From Nemertoderma westbladi (Eukaryota; Xenacoelomorpha; Nemertodermatida; Nemertodermatidae): 64,000 bases of DNA. The translations under genes and the position numbers were made by a program. The stretch is taken from assembly GCA_032718475.1 (NCBI GenBank), contig JAUCBJ010003016.1:1-64000 (forward strand). Reading direction: 5' to 3'. The notes below the pieces were generated by a model. That model saw only the letters and a program-made list of their open reading frames with translations. It was not told the origin of the DNA and did not search any database. Below are positions 34,301 through 49,300 of the stretch, piece by piece (position 1 is the stretch's first letter; each line of letters opens with the position of its first letter).

Positions 34301-37300
34301 CACGTGAACAACTAAGCTGACTGGTTAACTAGTCTGGGACTTCGAGCAGTAGGTGAACAACTAAGCTGACTCGTTAACTAGTCTGGGACTTCGAGCAGCA
34401 CGTGAACAACTAAGCTAAATGGTTAACTAGTCTGGGGCTTCGAGCAGCGCGTGAACAACTAAGCTGACTGGTTAACTAGTCTGGGACTTCGAGCAGTAGG
34501 TGAACAACTAAGCTGAATGGTTAACTAGTCTGGGGCTTCGAGCAGCGCGTGAACAACTAAGCTGACTGGTTAACTAGTCTGGGACTTCGAGCAGTAGGTG
34601 AACAACTAAGCTGAATGGTTAACTAGTCTGGGGCTTCGAGCAGCGCGTGAACAACTAAGCTAAATGGTTAACTAGTCTGGGGCTTCGAGCAGTAGGTGAA
34701 CAACTAAGCTGACTGGTTAACTAGTCTGGGACTTCGAGCAGTACGTGAACAACTAAGCTGACTGGTTAACTAGTCTGGGACGTAGAGCAGCAGGTGAACA
34801 ACTAAGCTGACTGGTTAACTAGTCTGGGACTTCGAGCAGTAGGTGAACAACTAAGCTGACTGGTTAATTTGAATTTAAATGAAAAGAATTGTTTCAAACA
34901 ATAGGAAAGTTTGTATTTATCGGATGCCATGGAATTCCAGAATGCGGTCGTGTCGCACAGCGAACGGAATGTTTGTCTGCTCGTGGCAGCAGGATATGAA
35001 TTCACCTTTATTCTTCGTACATCATGATGGTGGTTGGGACTGGAATCGTGAGTTTAGACTATTCTTACTATAATTATAGATAGTCAATGATTTGAGATCT
35101 GGCAGGGGAAAGGATAGCTTGCTATCCCAGCTTGTTTCGAGTAATCGAGTGGTTGTTGTAACATAATACTGAGAGCTGATTGGAGCGGAATACTCGGGCA
35201 TTCTCATTCATTCATTCACTTTCACTTTTCAGTCTCATTCAGGCATTCATTCACTCTTAATATGAGTCCAACTATTGACTTGTAAGCTTCACTGGAAAGG
35301 GGAAGTGTCTCTGTTACGTAATGTAGAGTATCATTACTGAGATAGTTGCCCAGACAAAGCAGATTTCGAAATTGCTTCCTATAGTGAATGAATGTCAAGA
35401 GTTTCTATCTGGCTTGAGTTTAATGAGCCAACAATAAATATAATTCCAAATAATATTGACGGTACTGCAATTGATTTCCACAGAGTAATAACGAACCTGT
35501 CTTTAGACTGGGTAGTTTTTGTCTAAAGCTGAGGCCGGCAAAAACACGATGGATATATTTATTTACCTATATATATCACTCACTATGTATGTTCACCAAA
35601 TGGCTTGAAACCACTTGCATGCATTGTAAAATTGTAAACGCAAGTATTTATCAATTGTTGTCTAGTTGTTGAATAAAAAAGTTGGGAACGATTCGAAGTG
35701 CGATATTCGAAATATTTGCATATTTTCAACATTATTGAACGCGAAATTAAATACCCACAACTCCCTTGCTTGAAATGTTTTTCAGGTGATTGATATTTAG
35801 CAATTATTATGAGGTTACTTACTACTGAAATCTGACAGAATGCCAAACGTATTATTATAGTTCTATCTCTATTCAGCCAGTTAGTGTAATGTCAAGCAGT
35901 ACATCATTTATATATCGTATGTATCTATAGGGCCTAATTGTCATCGTTATAATACTGTCATCAACTTAGGCTAAGCTCAATTGTAATGCAAAGGCTTAGT
36001 AGGTTTTGTATATCTGGGACGTTTACAACAGCTGTCGATTAAACTAACAAAACCATAAAACTGAACCAGGGTGGTTGCCAGCCGGGTACCAACGGCTGTT
36101 GGGTAGACTTAAGGGAACATTTCACAAACTTTCATAGGATGCTTGTACATGTACATTATATTGGTTGCTCCGATGTTTTTATTAGGCTAACTGAGAATGT
36201 ATCAGGTATAAATACTGTAATTATAGTGTTCTTTATTTTATTTATCTAATACAGAAAAGACCCCTCCGCAGAATAAACTGCTCTTTTGGGCCGTTTCTCA
36301 GGTTGCGGATATGGATACCATTTCACACATCATCGTAGTAATTGTGATTATGATTTGTTTGCCTAGGCGAATGTGTATTACATTAGATGGGAGGCAGTTT
36401 TTTGGTTGATGCAAGTCATTCTTGGTTTGCATCTTCCAATCCCATCTGTTTCTTGGAGTCTATGTAAGACAGGTTCGTTTAAAGCCATCTTGATGGCGTT
36501 CTAGTAACAGTACGTTGTACGTAAATTTAATGAGCGAACGGTCCAGGATTGTTTGATGAAATTGGCATAGATGATAGATACCATCCCGATACACCGTTCC
36601 ACAGCATCAGTTCCACTTCTTGTTTTTACTACTCCAAGGAACTTGATTGCGTTGTTATTCTCGTGAATTAAGTTGGAGTTCACATTTTGATTAGTGTGAA
36701 AAAATTGTCGAAGTGTTGTCTTTGAGGATTCTATAAGTTAGGTTCAGTTGAACAGGCACAGAGACGCCAATGAGCCCTGTTTTACACCTTTATGTACTGG
36801 TATCCCTTCGTCTATGATATTTACCATCAAATTTTAGAAAAACCAAGGTTTGTGCGTAATAATATAATAAGACGAGCGCTACATGTGGATTTAATATGTC
36901 CTTTAGATTTGTGAACAAAACACTCTGATCAACATCAACAAATGCGGATTCTATGTCTTGTTGACAAACGTATATTGGTGAGTCTCGCTTTCGATAGAAT
37001 TCGATACATTCTAGGACTGCTCCCATGACCATATCCGATATTCTTCCTGTACCCATCTTGGTAGTCACTAAAGTTTCTGGATTTAGACAAGTCATCTTGT
37101 CAAAATAACTTCAGAATTACACCTTCAAATGCTTTAGCCAGTAGGCTAAACCCATGGTAGCAATGGGTCGGTGTGATTGTGTTAATGATGAAGTCGCTGG
37201 GATTTCCCTTATAGAAGTGCGAAATTATCGTTGCACCAAATGACCTAGGAACCTGACCGAGGGCCAAACTGGAATTTATTATGTGAGAGATCGAATTACA

Positions 37301-40300
37301 AATTATTTCTGGATTTCAATTCAAAAAATGTTCACAACCAGTGATTTGATATGCGGAGACTTTCGAAGTGAGAGGCTTCCTATGATCGCTTTAATATTAA
37401 CTGGAGAGATTGTAATTAGATCTCTATATCTTTTCGCATCAACTCTAACTCACCTCTCGTATACCATTAATCGTAATGTCTTCGATAATTGTTTCATTTC
37501 GCCTATGATAATTTTCACTAAGCTTTCTCTGAACATCCTAGGTATCGACTTTTACTATGAACTTTATGCCTCATTTCCCATATAGTGGGGTCGCTTAATT
37601 TGAAAATCGTTAATTGTCGGACAAAAGCATGAAAATGTCACTATATATGTAAAAAAAATTGTGTAGATTAATCTGAGCCTGTCTACCAAAACAATTGACT
37701 ACAGGGTTACTTTTTCATAGCAACCGGGTAAAATTGGTAGTTACTGTTATTGAAACTCGCCATATAGAAAAATTACTATTATAGAACTGGGTTAGTTTAA
37801 AATATAAGTCTGTACACGTTTCCATAGCAAAAAGGAGACCTTTCCCTAGCAACCGCTCTATATTTAATGAAATTATGATTGAAACTTGGGATAATGAACC
37901 TGTCTAGCAATAGAACATTGTTAGTAATGACATTATAGGCGCTGATATACGTTTCCATAGCAACAGGGTGACCTTTCCCTAGTAACCGCTCTATATTTAA
38001 TGAAATTATGATTGAAACTTGAGATAATCAGTCTGTCTAGCAATAGAACATTGTTAGTAATGACATTGGCGCTGATCCACGTATCCATAGCAACAAGGTG
38101 ACTTTCCCTAGGAACTGCCTGAAGTTTAGTGTAATTAAGATTGAAACTGGAGAGATAAACAGCATTCATAGCATTATAAGATGGTTAGTAGTTATATTGG
38201 AGCTGTGATGCACGTTTCCATTGTAACAAAAGATGAGATCCATATTCCTTTATATTATTATTCCATATCCTAAAGTGAAATATTTGTATGGAAACGTGTA
38301 TCAGCTGTAACCTAGCCAACGAACTACTGAACCATCTCATATGGCTATATACAGGTTGTTTATCCCAAGTTTCAGTCATAATATTACATTAATATACAGC
38401 GGTTGCTAGGGAAAGCGAAAGGTCACCTTGTTGCTATGGAAACGTGTACACGACTTCTATTTTTAAATCAAACCAGTTATATAATCGTAATTTTTCTATA
38501 TGGCGAGTTTCAATAACAGAAACTACCAATTTTACCCGGTTGCTATGAAAAAGTCACCCTGTTGTTAGGGAAGTAGTCAATTGTTTTGGTACAAAAGCTC
38601 AGATTAATCTACACATTTTTTTTTACATATATAGTGACAGTTTCATGATTTTGTCCGGCAATTAACGATTGTGCTATATTTTATCCTTAAGCAACCCCAC
38701 TAATAGGCCTACCCATTTTATAGTTGTTTTATGAATAAAGTTCCACAAAAAGTGTATAACCCCTACTATTACTGTATCTGTATAGTCTACAAAAGTGCAA
38801 TAATTATTGGTATTTTTGCCATAATATATATTTGTAAGCGGTCATGCATGTGATGCAGGGACATGTAAACCTTGGCCAGGCATTAAACTCATCGATAGAT
38901 CAGCTTGATTATTGATTGAAATATAAGCGGCACCGGAGCTTCGCTTCATAGGATTGACTAAAATGTTTCTTGAAGAAAAAAACACGAGCCATCTTCCACT
39001 CCAACCTGCAGGGGTTTCAGCTTCTGCAATCTTGTTAAATAATAAAAAATCAATAACTCGACTCATCAGACAGATGAATAACATGAGCATCACGATTAGA
39101 GTAAATTAGATTGTGCTTGATATTGCAATATGTAGGCGGTAGGCCTACTGAACTGTATTCAACATAATATGTAAAGTCAGAAAAATTAATGTCCAGTATC
39201 CATAGTATAGAGGAAAAATACTGAATCTCAATTTTGTGGGGCGAGTCAAAACTGCAAGCCATCAGCGAACTGTTATAAGTATACTATGGCCGTTTTCTAA
39301 AAGTCTGTGTGTGTGTTTGTGTGTGTCGGAAGCCAATATAAAACTAGCCATAGTATAATTATAATTGTTCGCTAAGATGGGTTGCAGCTTTTGCTGCACG
39401 AAGGCCTTAGATATAAATAAACTTTGTCTCGGGCGGGCGCCAAGGGTATGATGACGTTAAGCCGACTCAATAAAATCATACAGAATCATTTCTGTGAGAG
39501 ATTGTTGTAAGTTTGTAACAATCCTATATGTACTGCCGCGAATGCATTCGATATTGATGTCGAATGGATATTTGTGAGGGTCCCTTATTTTTCTTACTTT
39601 AATTAATAAATTTGCCTCTACGGCAGATGTTTCCTTTCCTTTCACGGTAGGTACCAGCAGCAGCAACAATCAGGAATTTTTTGATGACAAAAATATAACA
39701 AGTATTGGAACATGTCGCTTTCACAAAACCTGGTTATTATTTACATATCACTCAACTCGAGAGATTATGATGTCTGTAGTGATGTTCCATGCTGCATAGA
39801 AGCCTCTTTACTTTATTCATTACATTACTTTACTTTATTCATTGAACAGAATATCCTAGATCCATCATCTAAAATCCATACTACTAATGGCATGAAATCC
39901 ATCAAAGTCGGATATTAAGAAACTTATAATTTCACGGCACGTAATTAAGCATCATTAAACATTCACAAAGCGATTTTCCCCCAATGGGGAGTGGATGATT
40001 GAGGGGCAAATATAGAATTCAGTAATTACAATATTCAATGCCCAAAAACTTTTATTTATTCTAAAACTACCTACTACTACCAACTACAGTACTACTGTAT
40101 CATTAGTATATCATTCAATAGACTACAGTAAGTAATAGACATATAGACTAGAGTACATGGTCGTTATTATGGTAAGTAATAGACATATAGACTAGAGTAC
40201 ATGGTCGTTATTATGGTAAGTAATAGACATATAGACTAGAGTACATGGTCGTTATTATGGTAAGTAATAGACATATAGACTAGAGTACATGGTCGTTATT

Positions 40301-43300
40301 GTGGTAAGTAATAGACAGATAGACTAGAGTACATGTTCGTTATTGTGGTAAGTAATAGACATATAGACTAGAGTACATGGTCGTTATTATGGTAAGTAAT
40401 AGACATATAGACTAGAGTACATGGTCGTTATTGTGGTAAGTAATAGACAGATAGACTAGAGTACATGGTCGTTATTGTGGTAAGTAATAGACAGATAGTC
40501 TAGAGTACATGGTCGTTATTATGGTAAGTAATAGACATATAGACTAGAGTACATGGTCGTTATTATGGTAAGTAATAGACATATAGACTAGAGTACATGG
40601 TCGTTATTGTGGTAAGTAATAGACAGATAGACTAGAGTACATGTTCGTTATTGTGGTAAGTAATAGACATATAGACTAGAGTACATGGTCGTTATTATGG
40701 TAAGTAATAGACATATAGACTAGAGTACATGGTCGTTATTATGGTAAGTAATAGACATATAGACTAGAGTACATGGTCGTTATTATGGTAAGTAATAGAC
40801 ATATAGACTAGAGTACATGGTCGTTATTATGGTAAGTAATAGACATATAGACTAGAGTACATGGTCGTTATTGTGGTAAGTAATAGACAGATAGACTAGA
40901 GTACATGTTCGTTATTGTGGTAAGTAATAGACATATAGACTAGAGTACATGTTCGTTATTGTGGTAAGTAATAGACAAATAGACTAGAGTACATGGTCGT
41001 TATTGTGGTAAGTAATAGACAGATAGACTAGAGTACATGGTCGTTATTATGGTAAGTAATAGACAGATAGTCTAGAGTACATGGTCGTTATTGTGGAAAG
41101 TAATAGACAGATAGACTAGAGTACATGGTCGTTATTGTGGTTGGAAGTAATAGACAAATAGACTACAGTACATGTTCGTTATTGTGGTAAGTAATAGACA
41201 AATAGACTAGAGTACATGGTCGTTATTGTGGTAAGTAATAGACAGATAGACTAGAGTACATGGTCGTTATTATGGTAAGTAATAGACAGATAGTCTAGAG
41301 TACATGGTCGTTATTGTGGAAAGTAATAGACAGATAGACTAGAGTACATGGTCGTTATTGTGGTAAGTAATAGACAAATAGACTAGAGTACATGTTCGTT
41401 ATTGTGGTAAGTAATAGACAAATAGACTAGAGTACATGGCCGTTACTGTGGTAAGTAATAGACAGATAGACTAGAGTACATGGTCGTTATTGTGGTAAGT
41501 AATAGACAGATAGACTAGAGTACATGGTCGTTATTGTGGTAAGTAATAGACAGATAGACTAGAGTACATGGTCGTTATTGTGGTTGGAAGTAATAGATAA
41601 ATAGACTAGAGTACATGTTCGTTATTGTGGTAAGTAATAGACAGATAGACTAGAGTACATGTTCGTTATTGTGGTAAGTAATAGACAGATAGACTAGAGT
41701 ACATGGTCGTTATTGTGGTAAGTAATAGACAGATAGACTAGAGTACATGGTCGTTATTGTGGTAAGTAATAGACAGATAGACTAGAGTACATGGTCGTTA
41801 TTGTGGTTGGAAGTAATAGATAAATAGACTAGAGTACATGTTCGTTATTGTGGTAAGTAATAGACAGATAGACTAGAGTACATGTTCGTTATTGTGGTAA
41901 GTAATAGACAGATAGACTAGAGTACATGGTAAAACACCACAGTGTTTGTCAGCCATCTCGTTGTCCACCCGTTACTATGAAAGATTTGAGAAAAGATAGC
42001 AATCGATCGTATTGTGTCATTGAGGATGATTTTTAGATCAACACTGGTTTGTTATATTGTATCTTACTGTAGGAAGGTGATAGATGAACTCCTAGGGACC
42101 ACAACACCATTAATTTTGTGAAGGCTTTGCATGTGGTTTTATCTACCCCCATGTCTGCGATTAGCCACGAAGTTTTAGGTGCTTCGAAATTCAAAACAAC
42201 CCTGGTCGCACTCTTGGCGAGAGTTGAAACCACCGCTTCCTGATATGATGCTGATATACTAAGTAGCAGAAAATCATCTGCATAGACGATAGCGCCCACC
42301 CATACCTCACCAATAATGCAACAGCCCAAGCCAGAGCTTTGTAGTTCTGTTACCAAGTCGGATGTATATAAGTTGTACAGTGTGGAAGAAAGTCGAGAAT
42401 CCTTGTTTAAGACCTCTCTTAGTCACAGGTATAGCAAGACTATCGATTCTATCTTTGAATTTTAGGAAGATTCGGCTGCAATAGTTAATAATATAGAAGA
42501 AGGGTGGATGATAGATGTAGGTTAACGCCTTTTTGCAGTAGTTCCAAATTAGGGTGGTTGGTATAGTTATGATTGTCGAATGCTAAGTCACTCAACATCA
42601 AGCTGGCATAGGTACACCAGTGAGCCCCATGATATATAGTGACAGTGGCGATAACCATGTCAGTGCCACACTTTTTATTAAAGGCAGTGTTATTATTATG
42701 CATGTTACAGTCGCTGAGGTAACATGTAAGTATAACATGTTCGAAAATCTTCGCGAAAATGCTTATAGAACCTATGGGCCTATGCGATGAAGGTCGGATT
42801 AGGGATTGCCCCTTCCTAGACTAGCCTCAGTAAACACCCTAACACTCGGGTCCCCAATGCGACAAGGTGAGCTGACTGCCTTGGCAGATAAGCTTTCTCT
42901 TAGCGCAGTGGGTGTTCAAGAGCACCGAATGCAGACTGGACAGACTGATGAGGTTCTGATTAAGGACATGGGGGGCGGTTGGCGACTCGCCCTCGCGTCA
43001 GCAGATGATAGTGGCAATGGTGGAATTGGTCTATTGATGAATCCAACTGCACATGCAGCATTGGATAAAATAGACCAAATCTCTAACCGCGTCATCCGTT
43101 GCCACTTCTCATGTTCTGGAAGACTGGCTAAGAAGTTTCCTAAGGTGGTTCTGATTGTGTGCTACTCTCCAACTAGTGTTGCCCCTGTAGAGGAGGTGGA
43201 AAATTTCTACCACAATCTACAAGCAGCAACTGATGGAGTGGATCAGCATGCATTCTTAACATTCCTGGGAGACTTTAATGCAAGTCTGCATCAATCACCT

Positions 43301-46300
43301 ACATCGCCCTGGGTCTATAGCAATAGTGTTAACCGAAATTCTGTCCATCTTCAGGATTTTATCTCTGGAAATGGATTGTTTTCGGCTGGAACCCAGTTCA
43401 AGAAGCGAACTGGAAAGCTATGGACTCATAGTGGACCCAGTGGTCACAAGTCCCAGATAGACCATATTCTGTTTCGTAGGAAATACAGGAGCTCTATACA
43501 AGACTGTAATGCATTTACACTTCGACCCTTCTCCAGTGATCACCGCCTTATTGTGGCCAAGGTAAGACTTAGTCTGCGTGCTAGCAGAACAACGAAATCT
43601 GCCTTGCCACGGCATGACTGGTCCTCTCTGTTGCAACAGCCAAGTGTGAGATCCAGCTTCACACTACAGCTGAGCAACAGGTATGAGGCTCTTGCCTCTG
43701 AGGCGGCAGATCACTGTGAGGGCTATACTGCCTTTACAGAAGCAGTTAAGTTAGCAGCTGCAGAAACAGTTCCTGTATACCCTCGACACAGGAAAAGGGC
43801 CCCCTGGACTGACAACAAAATTCAGAAGTGCCGAAATGACCTTCATAAGGCGCAGAAAGAGTCCCGACTCAAACAGACTACAGCGGCCAAGAATGCAGTA
43901 AAAGCTGCATCTAGGTCCCTGAACAGGCAGTACTCTGTTAATCTACAGGAGCTAATAAACCAACAGGTTGATGCCATCAATGATGCTGACGACAGCAGGC
44001 AATCATCCCAGGCATGGAAATCGATCAATCTGCTTACTGGGCGGAAAAGCCAACCAACCACCAAGGTTAAGGCTGAATCACCAGCCGATCGCCTCAATGG
44101 TTGGAAAGCCCACTTTGAAAAGCTCCTCAATAATGACAGGGTATTGCCTGATAACTTTATAGAAGTAAAAGTGTCTGAGTCTGTACTCCCAGATATTCCC
44201 ATTGGCGATATCTCCTTTGCAGAAGTGAAGGCTGCTGCAAAGAGCATTAAGACCAATCGTGCCAGTGGAGTAGATGGTGTTCCCCCTGAGGTCTTTAAAA
44301 TACCTGAGTGTTTAAAGCTCATCTATCCCATCATAGTAGACATGTACCGTACAACAAGAGTCCCACAAGAAATGAAAACAAATAAGTTGGTGCCAGTCCC
44401 CAAGAAGGGCAACCTAACACTCTATGGTTCTTTTCGGGGAATCTCATTGATCTCGATTGCTGCAAAACTATACAATAGAATTCTATTAAATCGCATCAGG
44501 GATCCCATTGAGAGACTGCTACGTGGAAATCAGAATGGGTTCCGTAAAGGTCGTGGGACCATGGAGCCCATTTTGGCACTTAGAAGGATAATTGAAGAGT
44601 TATCAAAAAAGAAAGACAGGCATCTGGCTGTTATCTTTGTTGACTTCTTCAAGGCCTTTGATTCAGTCTCTCGCTCACGTATGTTCAGCATACTTTCATT
44701 ATATGGGATTCCTGATGAAATTATTGCAGCAATCAGATCAGTATACGATGGTTCGACAACATTTGTGTCTACTGTTGACGGTGACACAGAACCATTTGAA
44801 GTGTTATGGGGCGTACTCCAAGGAGACACGCTTGCACCATTCTTGTTCATTATTGTGGTTGACTATGTTCTACGCATGTCCTTAGATCGTCATAATGATG
44901 ATGGGGTGATGATAACTCCACCTACTGGCTCCAGAAGTCGAGGAAATCCTGCCAAGTACCTAACTGATCTAGACTTTGCTGATGACTTAGGAGTACTCTC
45001 AGAATCATTAGAGGGAGCCCAGCGGCTCCTCAGCTCATTAGAACATGCTGCTTCTAGTGTTGGTCTTTTTATCAACTCCAGAAAAACCAAAATTCTGACA
45101 GTTAACTTTGAAAGTCCTCAGCAAGTCTCTGATCGGATGAGCATAAGCTCAAAGGATGGTATGCTTGAGCATGTGGACGACTTCTGTTACCTGGGATCAT
45201 GGATCCGGAAGTCAGGTGAGGACCTTCGAATACGTAAGGGAAAGGCATGGGCAGCCTTGAATAGGCTTTCCAGGATTTGGAAGTCACCTAGAATTAATCG
45301 GAAACTTAAGGTCCGATTATTTAGAGCAGCAGTAGTTCCAGTACTCCTCTACGGGAGTCCATGCTGGGCTCTAACTGCTGAGGACACCAAATCTCTGGAT
45401 GGCACATTCACAAGAATGCTACGCCGGGTACATTGTGTCAAGTTCAATGCACACATCTCCAACCAGACACTATATAACATTGGAGGTGTCTCATTGGTTC
45501 CCCCAAGCTTGACACTAGAACAAAATCGCCTCCGCTTTGCAGGACATTGCTTTCGCCGTGAGGACCAGCCAGTGCATAATCTTGTACTTTGGCAGCCTCA
45601 TGGAGTGAATAAGCATGGTGGACAGCCCATGACTTTCTTGAGACGCATCTTAAAGGACACTGGCCTTAAAGATGCGGATGATCTAGCAAATGTCATGGGT
45701 GATAGGGAGTTGTGGCGGTGCAATTTTGTTGACAAGCCGGCACAGCATTCTTAAAAATGCAGCTGCAATGCAGCATGCCGATCCTAGTAGTGCCCCTTTC
45801 CTTTAAACAGACTACTACAGACTGAATCGCCAAAGAGATTAGGGACAACCTTTAGTTGAAAACAATCGCTGATTATGGTTGCAAGCAGGTCACACACCGG
45901 GTCTGGGTTTAGGTAAAGGAAATGTTATATTGTTAGTGATGATATATCGCCAGCTTTACCTGTTGACAGACCATTTTATTACCAGTGGTGGGGCATTCGG
46001 TAAATGGGCTTGATGGCAGGCCTCCCTCATATGCTCCTGTAATGATTCGATTAGAACTTTACTTTCCGTGGTAGGTGGTAGCCAAGGGATTGAATTTAGA
46101 AGTATAATGAGTTCTATGTGTTTGTTGCATTTCTGCAGAGATTTCCTTTCAGTTCTTACCTTTATTGCGGATTAAGGTGGCCCAAAACTGGCTTGGATTC
46201 GATTTTATGTACCCATTTATTGAAGGAATTAGCTACTACGGTTCTTAGAAAGAAAGTTCTTTAGGCGGGGTGTTGTTAGTTTTGAGGATTTGAATGCATC

Positions 46301-49300
46301 TGCGATTGGGTTAACTCGATCTTTGTCATAGTCCTTCCAGAGTTTATAGAAGTCACTAGTGACCTTACTTTTGCATTTAAGTAAACATGGACGGATTCTA
46401 ATGTACTTCGTGACTATCTATGGCTGGCTAATGAATTGGGATGTGGTCCTGCGCAGCATTAATAATGGAGTTGCGCATGCATTCAGTAACATCATTGAGG
46501 ATTTCAGGGTATTGGACAAAAGTCTGCAGTGAGATTATGATATCTGTAAAAACACTTTCTACTGAGGAAATATAACTTTGGGTAGCCTTATTCCAGGCAA
46601 TTTTAATCTGTGGTGCAAACTTGGTTTAGGGTCGAGGTGGGGTCTTGTGGTGTTCCACTTTAAGTATGATCTCTGCAGTCAGTGGTGAAGGTATAGTTGT
46701 GGTCAGGGTCCTCTTCGTAAACTAAGCCACTGAGTAGGAGTAGTGAAGTGATTTGGTATAATAATATGATCAATTTAGGAAGCACCGTTTCCTTATGTAA
46801 AGGTAATACAAGGTCCAGAGGATACATTGTATGTGTCAATAGGGGAAAGATTGAGGTCAATGAAAGACTGAGAGATTTAACCCTTTCAGATGGCCTGATA
46901 GCACCGAATCTTGAACCCTGAAAAGGTCCAAGATCTGCATTTGTGTCTGACATTATGATTGGCGTTATGGTTGATGGACAGTTACCGGTATATTTATATT
47001 CCAACATGTCGAACTAGTGTTCCTGCAATCCAACGATTGCGCACCTCTGCAGTAAGCCCAAATATATATTCAGTATTAGTGGCTAACCCTCTAGTATTGA
47101 AAGAACTGACTGAAAGTTTCCTTGCTATTGCTACCAGTTCCAATGCCAATGGGGTTGGGCTTAGTGCTAAAGGTACTTCCCATGGTAATGTGTGGATATC
47201 TGTGGTTTTCGGGAAGTGTGAGTTGCATCTTTGGTGGAAAATGTAGAAATATGTATAGATCGCTGTTTGGTGTTCCAGGTAAGGCAATAAGTGCCCATCC
47301 TGTAGTCTGTTGGGACCTGCCTGGGTCCCCAGTTCCTGTATGTGTATTTTGTTGTAGTCCCCGAGAGATGCGTGTCAGGCTGCTGTTCAACTGGGAAACC
47401 TTCAGGACCTGAGGTTAGTGCATGCTTGCTAGTCAGATTATTGGCTGAATCCAGTGTAACCAGGAAAAGCCCGGTGGCCAGAAGCCTTTCTTTGTAACTT
47501 TTTTCTGCATCGTTGAGATCGGCAGCAATTGTAGCATTATTTTAATCCTCATGTCTGTTCCATCTCATTGTGATCCTATGTACATGTAAGAAATCGCACT
47601 TTTACCAAGTATCGAACACACACCACGTAGATCAGTGGTGTAGCGATATACCAACTCATCTAACAAGCAAATTACAGAGAAAGACTTTTGGCTCAAACAG
47701 ACCACGGCAGCTAAGAAAGCAGTCAAGGATATTTGTAGATCCTGGAATAGGCAGTACTCTGATAATCTACTGAAGCTTCTCAATCAACAGGTTGATACCA
47801 TCAATGATACCGATGACAGCAGTCAATCAGCCCAGGCATGGAAATCGATCAACTTTCTGACTAGGAGTAAAGTCAACCAACCACCATGGTTGAGGCTGAA
47901 TCTCATTATAATAGACAAGTACCGGATGAAGTGAATCCAACAAGAAATGAAAACGGACCCCGTTCCCCATTCCCAAGAAGGGCAACCTAACACTCTATGG
48001 ATTTTTTTGTGGAATCTCGTTAATCTCGATTGCCTGAAAGCTTATATACAATTATATAGCATCAGGTTCTGTAAAAGTTCTGGGACCAGGGAGGCCATTC
48101 CGGTGCTTAGAAGACTAATTGAAGAGTTCAAAAGAGAACGATAGACATCTGGATGTTATCTTTGATGACTTCTTTAAGGCCTTCGAATCAGTATCTCGAT
48201 CATGTATGTGTTCAGGTTCAGCATACTTGCGCTAAATGGGATTCACGATGAAAGGACGACAGCAATCAGTTAACACTCTGTTAAGACCAAGAAGACTAAA
48301 ATTTTGAAAGTTAACTTTGAAAGTCCTCCGGAAATGTCTGAACATATGAAGTGCTTGAGCATGTGGATGACTTCTGCTACATGGGATCTTGGATCCGGAA
48401 GTCAGACCTTCGAATACGGGAAGGCGTAAGGGAAATCTCTAGACATATACAAGAAAGCTAGACCGGGTTCACTGTGTAATGTACTATGCACACATATCCA
48501 ACCAGACACTATATAACATTAGAGGTGTTCCATTGGTACTCTCCCAAGCTTGAGACTTGAACAGAGCAGCCTCTGCTTCGCAGGACAATGCTTTCGCCGT
48601 GAGGTCCAGCCTGTGCACAATCTTGTGCTTTAATAATAATGAATTGTTGTGGGGTGAGTGACGGTTAATTAAATATATAATGTGGATAGGACAATATGAT
48701 AATGCTCTCCATAGCGAAAAATTTCCTTTGAGTGATTAGTTGGCCTAAATATGATATCCCACTCCATAGTGAAATATTCATCCGATCTGGTAGCTCATTA
48801 CACACACCCGGCTGATGATAACCGTAAGTTTGAAACCTAGGTACCGGGTTCGAGCCCCAACAGGGTCGGTTGATATTTTTCGCTATGGAGAGCATTATCA
48901 TATTGTCCTATCCACATTATATATTTAATTAACCGTCACTCACCCCACAACAATTCATTATTATTATTAATTAACAGCCTGGGCCAGGCATTACGGGGTC
49001 TCAGTGGTTTCTACAACACTGTATAATAGTTATTCTTTGAGGCATGGTTGCCATTTCTGGCAGAGCACGGGAATAACGTTGTACTTTCCTTTGAGTGATT
49101 AGTTGGCCTAAATATGATATCCCACTCCATAGTGAAATCTTCATCTGATCTAGTAGCTCAGTCAACACACCCGGCTGATGATAACCGTAAGTTTGAAACC
49201 TAGGTACCGGGTTCGAGCCCCAACAGGGTCGGTTGATATTTTTCGCTATGGAGAGCATTATCATATTGTCCTATCCACATTATATATTTAATTAACCGTC

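Noticed and set aside
49140-49230. tRNA gene with a GGGTTCGAGCCCC box
   Set aside because: It is part of a 363-bp tandem SINE-like unit and does not fold as a tRNA.
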